This document shows, in pieces, positions 1-8,500 of a stretch of DNA of 64,000 bases. The notes below the pieces were generated by a model. That model was given only the letters and a program-made list of their open reading frames with translations. It searched no databases and was not told where the DNA came from. Every line of letters begins with the position of its first letter. Positions within the stretch are counted from its first letter, which is position 1. Both the position numbers and the translations under genes were made by a program. Source of the DNA: Stieleria bergensis (GTDB lineage: Bacteria > Planctomycetota > Planctomycetia > Pirellulales > Pirellulaceae); assembly GCA_007745635.1 (NCBI GenBank), contig CP036272.1, positions 5,850,816 through 5,914,815 of the forward strand, read 5' to 3'.

Positions 1-2
1 TC

Positions 3-1610
3 GCTTTGTCTGGCGGTCAAACCACCGACAGCAAAACCGTGACCTTGGAACCGTTCCAAGTGTCTTCGATTCAGTACACGTTCTACTTCCCCCAAGCGGG
101 CGAGTTCGCTCAGTACCCAGCCACCGTTTCCAGCGAAGATCAACTGCTGGCCATGGCCTCCAGCAAAACCTTCAAGGTCGCTGACCAATGGGAAGACGAC
201 TCGGTGACCTGGCAGTCCATCGCTCGTAGCGGTACCGCCAAGGAAATTAATGAGTTCCTAAAGACTGCCAACCTGAATCAAATTCAGTGGCCAGCAGTGT
301 ACCACCGCCTGCGTGATGCGGATGTCTACCAGGTCATCACCAAAGTGGTTGGCGACGCTCGCTTGCCACTGGCCGATGTGTGGGCTTACGGGTTCTATCA
401 CAAAGATGCCGATGCCATTGGACGCTTCCTGTCACTACGAACGGATTTGATCAGCCGCGTCGGACCTCAACTGGAAAGCAGCTTGCTGACCGTTGATGCA
501 ATCGACCAAACCAGATACGAACACCTGGAGTACGCTCCACTGGTACGAGCACGAATTCACCGCTTGGGTGACGAAGACGAAATCCTGAACCCTAAATTTA
601 TGGGACAGTACAGCGCCTTTGTGACTCGCCTGGGCTACCAAAGCCAGATGAGCCAGGAATCGAAGTTAGCGTTGACCTACTATCTGTTGCTGCAAAACCG
701 GATCGAGGAAGCCATCAATTGGTTCAGCGAAATTGATTCCAAGGAATTGACGACCGACCTGCAGTACAACTACATGGCGGGCTACCTGGCCTTGCATGAA
801 GGCCGCTACGAAGATGCCCTGGAGATCGCTCAGCCCTACCTCAAGCACCCTGTGCCTCGCTGGGCTGGCCGTTTCAATGAAATGCGACTGAACGTCCTGC
901 AGCGTTCTCAGTTAATGGACTCTGGCCAACTGGTCGCTGCTGACGCTGGCAAGGACAACGAAAACGGCATCAGTCAAGAAGCCGCTGACCTGGCCATGGC
1001 AGATCGTGATCGAGCCAACAGCGCAGCCGCTGCCGACGTTCCAGAAGCAATGGTGAAAGTCGAAGACGACCAAGTTCGCATCGACTATCGCAACACCGAT
1101 CAAGTTGAAATCAACCTGTATGGTGTCGATTTGGAACTGTTGTTCAGCAAAGCTCCGTTCGCACGAAACGACTTGCAGCGAATCGCGATGGTTCGTCCAA
1201 CTCAATCGGACACCATTGGCCTGCCGCAAACAACGGGCACCGCTCGCTATGCGATTCCAGACAGCCTGCGTAGCAAGACCTTGCTGGTGGAAAGCCATGT
1301 TGGCGCGTCACGCAACACCACGCTGTATTACGGTGGACAACTGACCACCTATGTCAGCGAAGGTTTCGGACAGTTGCAAACGACGGACGCCACCACGCAT
1401 CAGCCGGTCGCGAAGGCCTACGTCAAAGTGTACGCTCGCTATCCCGATGGCCGAGTGAAGTTCTACAAAGACGGTTACACCGATGGCCGAGGCCGATTCG
1501 ATTACGTCAGCGTGAGTGCTGCGGATGCCGCTGGTGCACAGCGTTACGCCATCTTGGTGCTGAGCGAAAACAAGGGTGCAACCTTGCACGACGTCGCAGC
1601 ACCGAACTGA
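3..1610 (+). CDS. C-terminal part of a large TPR/beta-domain protein (5' truncated)
   Basis: The reading frame is open to the window edge; the TTG at 6 lies inside the gene, so the true start is upstream. About 535 C-terminal residues are visible. The first half is helical, with clear TPR-like pairs near residues 215-290 (motifs YYLLLQNRIEEAINWF and YMAGYLALHEGRYEDALE). After an Ala-rich linker near residue 340 comes a beta-rich part. The last ~100 residues resemble a carboxypeptidase-regulatory/Ig-like fold (QPVAKAYVKVYAR, then YTDGRGRFDYV). No catalytic motif is seen. I infer a very large secreted or envelope scaffold protein of planctomycete type, but the family is not recognised and the function is unknown. 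A strong terminator follows at 1664-1696. Confidence 0.75.
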   Translation, partial: ALSGGQTTDSKTVTLEPFQVSSIQYTFYFPQAGEFAQYPATVSSEDQLLAMASSKTFKVADQWEDDSVTWQSIARSGTAKEINEFLKTANLNQIQWPAVYHRLRDADVYQVITKVVGDARLPLADVWAYGFYHKDADAIGRFLSLRTDLISRVGPQLESSLLTVDAIDQTRYEHLEYAPLVRARIHRLGDEDEILNPKFMGQYSAFVTRLGYQSQMSQESKLALTYYLLLQNRIEEAINWFSEIDSKELTTDLQYNYMAGYLALHEGRYEDALEIAQPYLKHPVPRWAGRFNEMRLNVLQRSQLMDSGQLVAADAGKDNENGISQEAADLAMADRDRANSAAAADVPEAMVKVEDDQVRIDYRNTDQVEINLYGVDLELLFSKAPFARNDLQRIAMVRPTQSDTIGLPQTTGTARYAIPDSLRSKTLLVESHVGASRNTTLYYGGQLTTYVSEGFGQLQTTDATTHQPVAKAYVKVYARYPDGRVKFYKDGYTDGRGRFDYVSVSAADAAGAQRYAILVLSENKGATLHDVAAPN

Positions 1611-1630
1611 TTGGTGAATCCATGATCGAA

Positions 1631-1650
1631 CCTGCGTGCTGGCACGCAGG
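1631..1650. repeat. Perfect inverted repeat downstream of the TPR gene
   Basis: CCTGCGTGC and its exact complement GCACGCAGG are separated by two bases, giving a 9-bp stem. It lies between the stop codon at 1610 and the terminator at 1664, so the transcript would end with two hairpins in tandem. It may protect the 3' end. Confidence 0.6.
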
Positions 1651-1663
1651 ACGAAAACGCCAA

Positions 1664-1696
1664 GGGAGGATGCAAACAAGCGTCCTCCCTTTTTTT
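1664..1696 (+). terminator. Rho-independent terminator of the TPR gene
   Basis: A stem of 10 pairs (one G-T wobble), 1664-1673 with 1680-1689, closes the hexaloop AAACAA and is followed by seven T at 1690-1696. It lies 54 bases after the upstream stop codon and separates that gene from convergent trpE. Confidence 0.9.
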
Positions 1697-1775
1697 AGGT
1701 GCCTCTGGCAACAAGCCTGGGAAGTCACATCAGAGAGGCCAGCGGCAATCTAGCCGCGGCCGAGCTCGCAGAGTG

Positions 1776-1801
1776 GCCGAGCTCACTTGCCGAGCTCACT
1801 T
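1776..1801. repeat. 13-bp tandem duplication spanning the trpE stop codon
   Basis: GCCGAGCTCACTT occurs twice head to tail (1776-1788 and 1789-1801). Read on the minus strand it duplicates the end of trpE including its TGA, so the second copy places another AAG-TGA just past the real stop, 13 bases on and in a different frame. Confidence 0.8.
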
Positions 1802-3358
1802 GCCTTCTGGCTTCATTCGTTGCTCGGTCAATTCGATGGCCGTGATCAGCGCCCGCGCTTTATTGATCGTTTCGTCGTATTCAGAATTGGGATCGCTGTC
1901 GGCCACGACACCGCAACCGGCTTGGACGTAGACCATGCCATCTTTGGCGACCATGGTTCGCAGTGCGATGCAGGTATCCATGTTGCCGCGGTAATCGATC
2001 CAGCCAACGGCTCCAGCATAAGGGCCGCGCCGATGGGGCTCAATTTCGTCAATCACTTCCATGGCCCGCACCTTGGGTGCTCCGGAGACCGTTCCTGCTG
2101 GCAATGCAGCCTTGAGTGCATCAAAGGCATCCAGGCCTTCACGCAACGTGCCTTGCACTTCACTGCTGATGTGCATCACGTGGCTGTAACGTTCGATGAC
2201 CATGATCTCGGTCAGTTCGATGGTACCAAACTGAGCCACGCGCCCGACGTCGTTGCGTCCCAAGTCGACCAGCATCACGTGCTCGGCAACTTCCTTTGGA
2301 TCTGCCAACAGTTCCTTTTCAAGTGCCTTGTCTTCCTTATCGGTTGCCCCGCGGGGGCGAGTCCCAGCCAGCGGCCGAACGGTGACCACGTCCTCGTGCA
2401 CGCGACACATGATTTCGGGCGAACAACCCACCAGCACGCAATCAGGCGTTCGCAAATAGAACATGAAGGGACTGGGATTCACCACGCGTAGTGAGCGATA
2501 GATTTCCAGCGGATCAACGTCCGTTTTTACGCTCAAGCGCTGACTGGGCACAACTTGAAAGATGTCGCCTGCTCGGATGTACTGCACGCAGTGTTCAACG
2601 GCCTGACAGAAAGATTCGCGAGTGAAGTTGGATTCAATCTTTAACGGTTGCTGGCTCGCTTGCTGGCGCCACGCCGATTCATCCCACGCGTTTGCACTGG
2701 GCAACGTTGGTGGCGAGGTTGAGGTTAGCTTGCCGATGGTTGATTCAATCTGATCAACGGCATCTTGATAAACCTGCTGGGCCGATTCCGCATCGGTCAC
2801 GTCACGGCAATCGGCCAGATGGATCACGGTAATGGTTTTGGCAACGTGATCAAACACGCAGAGCGTATGATAGAAGGAGAAGTCCAAGTCAGGTAACTGA
2901 CGATCATCTTCGGGGGCGTTGGGCAAGTGTTCGACATAGCGGACCACGTCATAGCCGGCATAGCCAATGGCTCCACCGACGAACGCTGGCAGTGATTCGA
3001 TGTCGGCAACGGTGGAGTGAAAGTACTTGCGGAACGCATTCAGCGGATCGGGGTCTTCGAAAGACTCGTCGGGCGTCTTGCCGGTCAGATCCGTGACAGT
3101 GACCAAGTTTCGTGTGGCTGAAAACCGCAGGATTGGATTGGCGGCCAAAATGCTATGCCGGCCCACTTTTTCACCGCCGATGACGCTTTCGAACAAGCAA
3201 GCGCCGGTGGCGGATTTCCCTTGCTGCTGATCACATTGATCCAACCTGGCAAATGCCGTCACAGGCGTCAGCGTATCGCTTAGTAATTGGCGATAAACTG
3301 GAACAAAGTCATGGGACTGGGCAAGTTCACTAAAAGAATCGACAGCGGGATGATGCAT
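1796..3358 (-). CDS. trpE: Anthranilate synthase component I
   Basis: The predicted enzyme makes anthranilate from chorismate and an amino group supplied by TrpG, the first committed step of tryptophan synthesis. It has 520 aa, normal for TrpE. The N-terminal domain has LFESVIGGEKVGRHS, matching the LLES region that binds feedback tryptophan. The chorismate-binding C-terminal half has GTRPRG, DLGRNDVGRV, LPAGTVSGAPK and a final GCGVVADSDPNSEY block, all hallmarks of the family. The frame stays open to 3490, but the ATG at 3358 fits the family start (MHHPAVDSF); no Shine-Dalgarno is visible. No trpG or other trp gene is adjacent. Two AACCGGT boxes lie 37-58 bp upstream. PabB is the alternative, but the LFES region and length favour TrpE. 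Confidence 0.93.
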   Translation of the reverse strand: MHHPAVDSFSELAQSHDFVPVYRQLLSDTLTPVTAFARLDQCDQQQGKSATGACLFESVIGGEKVGRHSILAANPILRFSATRNLVTVTDLTGKTPDESFEDPDPLNAFRKYFHSTVADIESLPAFVGGAIGYAGYDVVRYVEHLPNAPEDDRQLPDLDFSFYHTLCVFDHVAKTITVIHLADCRDVTDAESAQQVYQDAVDQIESTIGKLTSTSPPTLPSANAWDESAWRQQASQQPLKIESNFTRESFCQAVEHCVQYIRAGDIFQVVPSQRLSVKTDVDPLEIYRSLRVVNPSPFMFYLRTPDCVLVGCSPEIMCRVHEDVVTVRPLAGTRPRGATDKEDKALEKELLADPKEVAEHVMLVDLGRNDVGRVAQFGTIELTEIMVIERYSHVMHISSEVQGTLREGLDAFDALKAALPAGTVSGAPKVRAMEVIDEIEPHRRGPYAGAVGWIDYRGNMDTCIALRTMVAKDGMVYVQAGCGVVADSDPNSEYDETINKARALITAIELTEQRMKPEGK

Positions 3359-3394
3359 CGGTAGTGCTTGGTCAAAGACGCAAATGTCAGGATC

Positions 3395-3416
3395 AACCGG
3401 TGAGTAACAACCGGTT
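3395..3416. promoter_or_regulatory. Two palindromic AACCGGT boxes upstream of trpE
   Basis: AACCGGT at 3395-3401 and the full palindrome AACCGGTT at 3409-3416 are 14 bp apart, on one helix face give or take, directly upstream of the trpE start. The arrangement suggests an operator for a dimeric repressor, but no regulator is known from the sequence. Confidence 0.35.
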
Positions 3417-3774
3417 CGCGAAAACCAGTTGATTGGACGACGAAACGATTCGCCAGCCGCCCGCACAGCATAGACTCCAACGCCAATCAAAGGTTCAGCA
3501 GCGGAAACTTTTGCACCGTTGCCGTGTGAGCTTCCAGTGCAGTGTCAGCGTTCGGTGCCGCGCGAGCTTTCGGTGCCGTGTCGGTGCCTCATGCAAGACC
3601 CGCCCTCAGTTGGGCTGATCCGGTGCAACTGGCCGCTCCAGATCGCAGCGTCACCTACCGGACCGACGGCGTTTTTGACCGGGGGGTTGCAGTGATTAAA
3701 CTCAACGAATCATTGAATGAGGGCATGCTTCGTTAAGTGTCGTCTGTCCTCTGCCGATCGTGTAGGGGGTCCGG

Positions 3775-3803
3775 TTGGTTTTAACGGATCAAAGAGATAG
3801 AAT
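3775..3803 (+). promoter_or_regulatory. Candidate sigma70-type promoter of mcsAB
   Basis: TTGGTT (3775-3780) and TAGAAT (3798-3803) are separated by 17 bases, a good match in spacing and a fair match in sequence. Transcription would start near 3810, about 130 bases before mcsA. Confidence 0.4.
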
Positions 3804-3939
3804 TTGGAGGCTTAAAACGCCCCCGATAGAGTTTGATTCCCCCTCTCGGTACTCAATTTCTGTCCTCCACTCGGCGAATTGCGGTTCGCTTTCCCGCCAA
3901 CATCGCGTTAGGACCGGCAGACTACAGGTCGGATTGCCA

Positions 3940-4467
3940 ATGAAGTGCCAATTCTGTGAAAAACCAGCGACATTCCATATCACCGAGCTCTCCGAAGAGA
4001 GCGGCACGCAGGAAATGCACCTTTGCGAGGAACATGCCAAGGGCTTTCTGAACAAGCAAGCCTCCTCGCCGGTTTCAGCGATCTCCTCGGCTTTGGCCGA
4101 CAAATTGGGGCAATCTGCTGAAAACCTGGAAGAGCTGGATCAGAAAGAGTGTCCAGTGTGCGGGATCAGTTTTTTTGAGTTTCGCAACAGCGGGCGATTA
4201 GGCTGCCCCTACGATTACACCTTCTTTGAATCCGACCTACGGCCACTGCTGATCAACGTTCACGGAAACACCGAACACACCGGCAAGTGCCCCACGCGTT
4301 CCACCGGAACTGCGGACTCACTGGCAAAAATGATTGGGCTGCGGCGTGAAATGGAAGAGGCAATTGAACGAGAGGACTACGAGCGAGCCTCTGAGATCCG
4401 CGACGAGATCAAAGCGTTGGAAGATCCCTTCGCTGCCAAGTCTGTTAAAAAGGAAGGCCAATCGTGA
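3940..4467 (+). CDS. mcsA: McsA-like zinc-finger/UVR protein
   Basis: This 175-aa protein is the expected activator of the arginine kinase McsB. The N-terminus has C3, C6 and then LCEEH, a treble-clef-like zinc site. A second Cys set follows (ECPVCG, LGCPYDY, TGKCP). The C-terminus carries a UvrB/UvrC (UVR) motif, EAIEREDYERASEIRDEI. That order is the classical McsA architecture. ATG 3940 is chosen because MKCQFC starts the family; the longer frame to 3775 is non-conserved. The stop overlaps the GTG of mcsB by four bases (GTGA), implying translational coupling. In Firmicutes the gene sits in ctsR-mcsA-mcsB-clpC; here neither ctsR nor clpC is adjacent. Confidence 0.9.
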   Translation: MKCQFCEKPATFHITELSEESGTQEMHLCEEHAKGFLNKQASSPVSAISSALADKLGQSAENLEELDQKECPVCGISFFEFRNSGRLGCPYDYTFFESDLRPLLINVHGNTEHTGKCPTRSTGTADSLAKMIGLRREMEEAIEREDYERASEIRDEIKALEDPFAAKSVKKEGQS

Positions 4468-5555
4468 AACGCGACGCAGACTTTAAAGCGCTGGCACAGT
4501 TCATGGGCGAATGGATGCGTGGTGAAGGCCCCGAATCCGACATCGCCATCAGTACGCGAATTCGTCTCGCCAGAAACCTCGCTGACTTTCCGTTCATTCG
4601 ACGCTGCAGTGATGAAGATCGACTGAGCATTGAACGGTCGGTTCGCGCTCGCATGGAAAGCCTAACCGACCCGCAGTTCCAAGCCGCCAACTACATTGAC
4701 TTGGAACCGCTTTCGGAACTCGACCGACAACTATTGGTCGAACGGCAATTGATCAGTCGCGAGATCGCCGAATCAGATGGCTCACGAGCCGTTGCCTTTG
4801 ATCCCAACGAAGGCTATAGCGTCATGATCAATGAAGAAGATCACTTGCGCATCCAAGTCATGAAAAGCGGCCTGGACATCAAGAGCACCTGGGAACAAGT
4901 CAACCGCCTGGACAACTTGCTGGAGGAAGTCATCCTGTACGCCTTCCACCAACAGTATGGCTACCTGACCGCCTGCCCAACCAACGTGGGCAGCGGCCTC
5001 CGCGTCAGCGTGATGTTGCACTTGCCCGCGTTAGTCATCACCGAACAGATGGATCGCGTGTTCCGCAGCATGCAAAAAATCAACGTGACGGTTCGCGGTT
5101 TGTACGGCGAAGGATCACAGTACAGCGGAGACTTTTACCAAGTCAGCAACCAAGTCACCTTGGGGCATAGCGAAGCGGAATTGCTGTCGTTGGTCGCCGA
5201 TGAAGTCGCACCGCAAATCATTGCCTATGAACGCAAGGCACGCGAATCACTGCTGAACAACAACCGCGATGATCTGCATGACGAAGTCAGCCGCGCGATG
5301 GGCATCTTAAGCACCGCGCGGAAAATCAGCAGTGAAGAAACCATGCACCATCTGTCCAAGATTCGTCTTGGCGTCAGCATGGGCTTGGTCGAACATCTGG
5401 ACGTCAAAGCAATCAATCAAATGTTCCTACAATCGCAAGCGGCACACTTGCAAACCTTGCAAGGCGGCGTGTTAGGAACCGCAGAGCGGCATGCGCGTCG
5501 AGCCAGCTTCTTGCAAAAACAGCTCACCGGCAAGTCTGACAACTCTTGGAATTAA
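4464..5555 (+). CDS. mcsB: Protein-arginine kinase McsB
   Basis: The protein phosphorylates arginine side chains, which in Firmicutes marks proteins for ClpCP degradation. It has 363 aa, the same length as Bacillus McsB, and belongs to the ATP:guanido phosphotransferases. Seen motifs: ISTRIRLARN near the N-terminus (nucleotide-binding), CPTNVGSG with the catalytic-loop Cys at 171, and GSQYSGDFYQVSNQ. The C-terminal allosteric motif RDxxRA of Bacillus McsB reads RHARRA here (342-347), so the Asp is His. The GTG start overlaps the mcsA stop and has AAGGAAGG upstream. A free-arginine or creatine kinase is unlikely because of the McsA partner. Confidence 0.92.
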   Translation: MKRDADFKALAQFMGEWMRGEGPESDIAISTRIRLARNLADFPFIRRCSDEDRLSIERSVRARMESLTDPQFQAANYIDLEPLSELDRQLLVERQLISREIAESDGSRAVAFDPNEGYSVMINEEDHLRIQVMKSGLDIKSTWEQVNRLDNLLEEVILYAFHQQYGYLTACPTNVGSGLRVSVMLHLPALVITEQMDRVFRSMQKINVTVRGLYGEGSQYSGDFYQVSNQVTLGHSEAELLSLVADEVAPQIIAYERKARESLLNNNRDDLHDEVSRAMGILSTARKISSEETMHHLSKIRLGVSMGLVEHLDVKAINQMFLQSQAAHLQTLQGGVLGTAERHARRASFLQKQLTGKSDNSWN

Positions 5556-5568
5556 TCTCTCAGCCAAC

Positions 5569-8500
5569 ATGAAATCCCTCCCCACACTCGCATTGCAACT
5601 GGTATCGGTTGCAGTGTTTTTTGCGTTTCCCACCTCTTCGGCGCTGGCCCAAAAAAAGCCTCGAAACCCGGATGCCAAGAATCGGCCCTCTGGCATTCCC
5701 ACCCCGGCTGAAGACGCCAATCTTCAGCGCTATGGCATCTATGCAAAGACCGCTCCTCGGCCCGCCAAAGCTCAGCCTGTCAACACCTCCCTGCCGCTGC
5801 AACTGGAATCCGGTGATCGCATTGTCCTGATTGGTAACTCGCTGCTCGAAGGCAACGCAGACTTCGGTCATCTTGAAGCGATGATCCAGCAGGCGCATCC
5901 CGCGCATCACGTCACCGTTCGCCACCTGGCTTGGCAGGCCGATGAAGTCGGTGTCCAGCCGAGACCAGCGAACTTTGCCGACACACTTCAGCACCTCACC
6001 CATGAACAAGCCGATGTCATTCTTGTTGCCTATGGGTTCAACGAATCATTCGCCGGCGAGCAAGGCGTTGCAGCGTTTCAGCAACAACTGGACAGTTACG
6101 TCAACACCTTGCGCAGCAGCGCTTTCAACGGTGAATCCGCGCCGCGAGTCATCCTGCTGTCCCCGATTGCCAATGAAAACATCTACAGCATCGCCGCGGC
6201 GGATCGAAACAACGGCAACATCCATGCTTATGCAACGACTATCCAGCAAGTCGCCCAAGACCAGCAGGTAGGCTTTGTCGATCTGTTTGCGCCCACTGCC
6301 AAGGCTTTCCAAAGCATGGGTGAAGACCTGACGATCAATGGCATTCACTTAAACGAACAAGGTGACAAACTGGTCAGCAGCGAGATCTTTCGGCAACTGT
6401 TCGGCCAAGAGCCGCAACCGATCAACGACGATTTACGGGCGGTGATTGTCGACAAGAACCGCCAGTTCTTCCGCCGCTTTCGCCCTCTGAACACGTTCTA
6501 CTACACCGGCGGACGCAACAAGAGCTATGGCTACCTGGACTTCCTGCCCGCGATGCGGAACTTCCAGTGGATGGCAGCCAACCGTGATCAGCGAATTTGG
6601 AACCTCGCAGCTGGCAAGCCCGTCAGTGGCCCCGTTGATGACAGCCAAATGCCAGCGATGCCGGCAACCAAGCAAAGCCGTGGTGCCAACCAATGGATGA
6701 CGGCTGCCGACGAACTAAAAGCCTTTCAAGTCGATCCGCGATTTGAAGTCAACCTGTTTGCAGGCGAAGAACAATTCCCCGACATCGCCAACCCCATTCA
6801 AATGCGTTGGGATTCGCGGGGAAGACTCTGGGTCAGCTGCTCGACGACGTACCCGCACGTGTATCCCGGCAAGGAACCCAACGACAAGCTGGTCATCCTG
6901 GAAGACACCGATGGCGACGGTAAAGCCGACAAGTCCACGGTGTTTGCCGACGACCTGCATGTGCCTCTGTCGTTCGAATTTGGAAACGGTGGTGTTTACG
7001 TTAGCGAACAACCCGCGCTAACGTTTCTAAAAGACACCAATGGTGACGACAAAGCTGACGTGCACCGCACCGTCCTGACCGGCTTTGGGACCGAAGACTC
7101 TCACCACTCGTTGCACGACATCATGTGGACTCCTGATGGAGACATGATTTTCCGTGAGTCGATTTTCCACCACACCCAAGTCGAAACGCCTTATGGCCCG
7201 GTTCGTCAACAGAACAGTGGCTGGTTCCGGTATCAACCACGTGATCATCGACTGGTCGGATTTGGGTCCTATCATAGCACCAACCCCTGGGGCGTGACCT
7301 TTGACGACTGGGGCCAACACATGGCCAGTCACCCGGTCTATGCCGAAGCCTTTCATGCGATTGACCCTGGATACCCCAATCAACATCCCAAACCCACCGG
7401 CCTGCAAGCGTATTCCGGAGTTTGTGGACATCAGTTCATCGATACCGCGACCTTCCCCCAGGACTTGCAGGGCCACTTCGTCAAAGTGCGTTACAAACCA
7501 ACCAACCGAGTTGAATTGCTGAAGTGGAAACAAACTGAGTTTGGTTACCAAGAAGAGTACATCAGTGACTTGATCTTTAGCACCAACCTGAGCTTCATCC
7601 CCGTCGACTTGCAGTGGGGCCCACGCGGAGCACTGTATGTCTGTGACTGGTACAACCCCATCAAGGGTCATGCACAGTATTCACTGCGCGATCCACGACG
7701 TGATCGTGACTCCGGTCGAATCTGGCGGATCGTGGCAAAAGATCACTCGTTGCAAGAACCACCCAAGATTGCAGAAGCCTCGATCGAACAGCTTCTGGAC
7801 TTGCTCAAACGCCCTGAAACGCGCATCCGCTACTGGGCCAAACAGGAGCTAAAAGAGCGCCATGCTGAAGCGGTTCTGGCCGCACTGGATCAATGGGTTG
7901 CCAACCTGGACGCATCAGATCCAAGGTTTCGCCACCACCAACTGGAAGCGGTCTGGACGTATCGCAGCGTCGGTTTGATCGGCATGCCAGACAGTATCAA
8001 TCCCGACGCCACGCTCAACCGTGCGCCGCCACAGACCGCCGCGAACACTCGCCTTAGCGAGCAAGAAGCCAACAGCAAAGAAGTCGCTATCAAGACGCTG
8101 CAAGCACTGCTAACCTGTGACCATGCAAACGCCAGAGCAGCTGCGACGAAACAGTTGCGATACTTTCATCCGCACCTGTCGAATCGGTACGCGGCTTTGA
8201 AAAATGCCGCTCAGGACAAACATGCCATTGTACGGATGCAAGCGGTGATCGCGGCGAGCTACATCGGCACCGAAGCTGCATTGGAAGCAATCCTGCCTGT
8301 GTTTCGCTTTCCTGCCGATGGGCATTTGCAATACGCCATCACCTGTGCCCTAGGCTCACGCACCCTGCGTCGCCACTGGGAACACGACGACCGCTGGGGC
8401 ATTGCGGCACGTCTGAAACAGTCAGCCAAGAGTCGGCAAATCAAAGAGCCGACACCCAGCGCCAGCCAAGCTCAATTCGACAACCAAAAAGACTTGGCAT

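Larger units (their letters stand above)
3359..3939. other. Divergent intergenic region trpE/mcsA
   Basis: This 581-base spacer has no convincing gene. It holds two AACCGGT boxes next to trpE (3395-3416), an imperfect 36-base tandem duplication around 3521-3590 (GAGCTTYC...GTGYCGTGTC pattern) and a candidate promoter for mcsA at 3775-3803. The frame upstream of mcsA is open from 3775 but looks non-coding. Confidence 0.6.
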
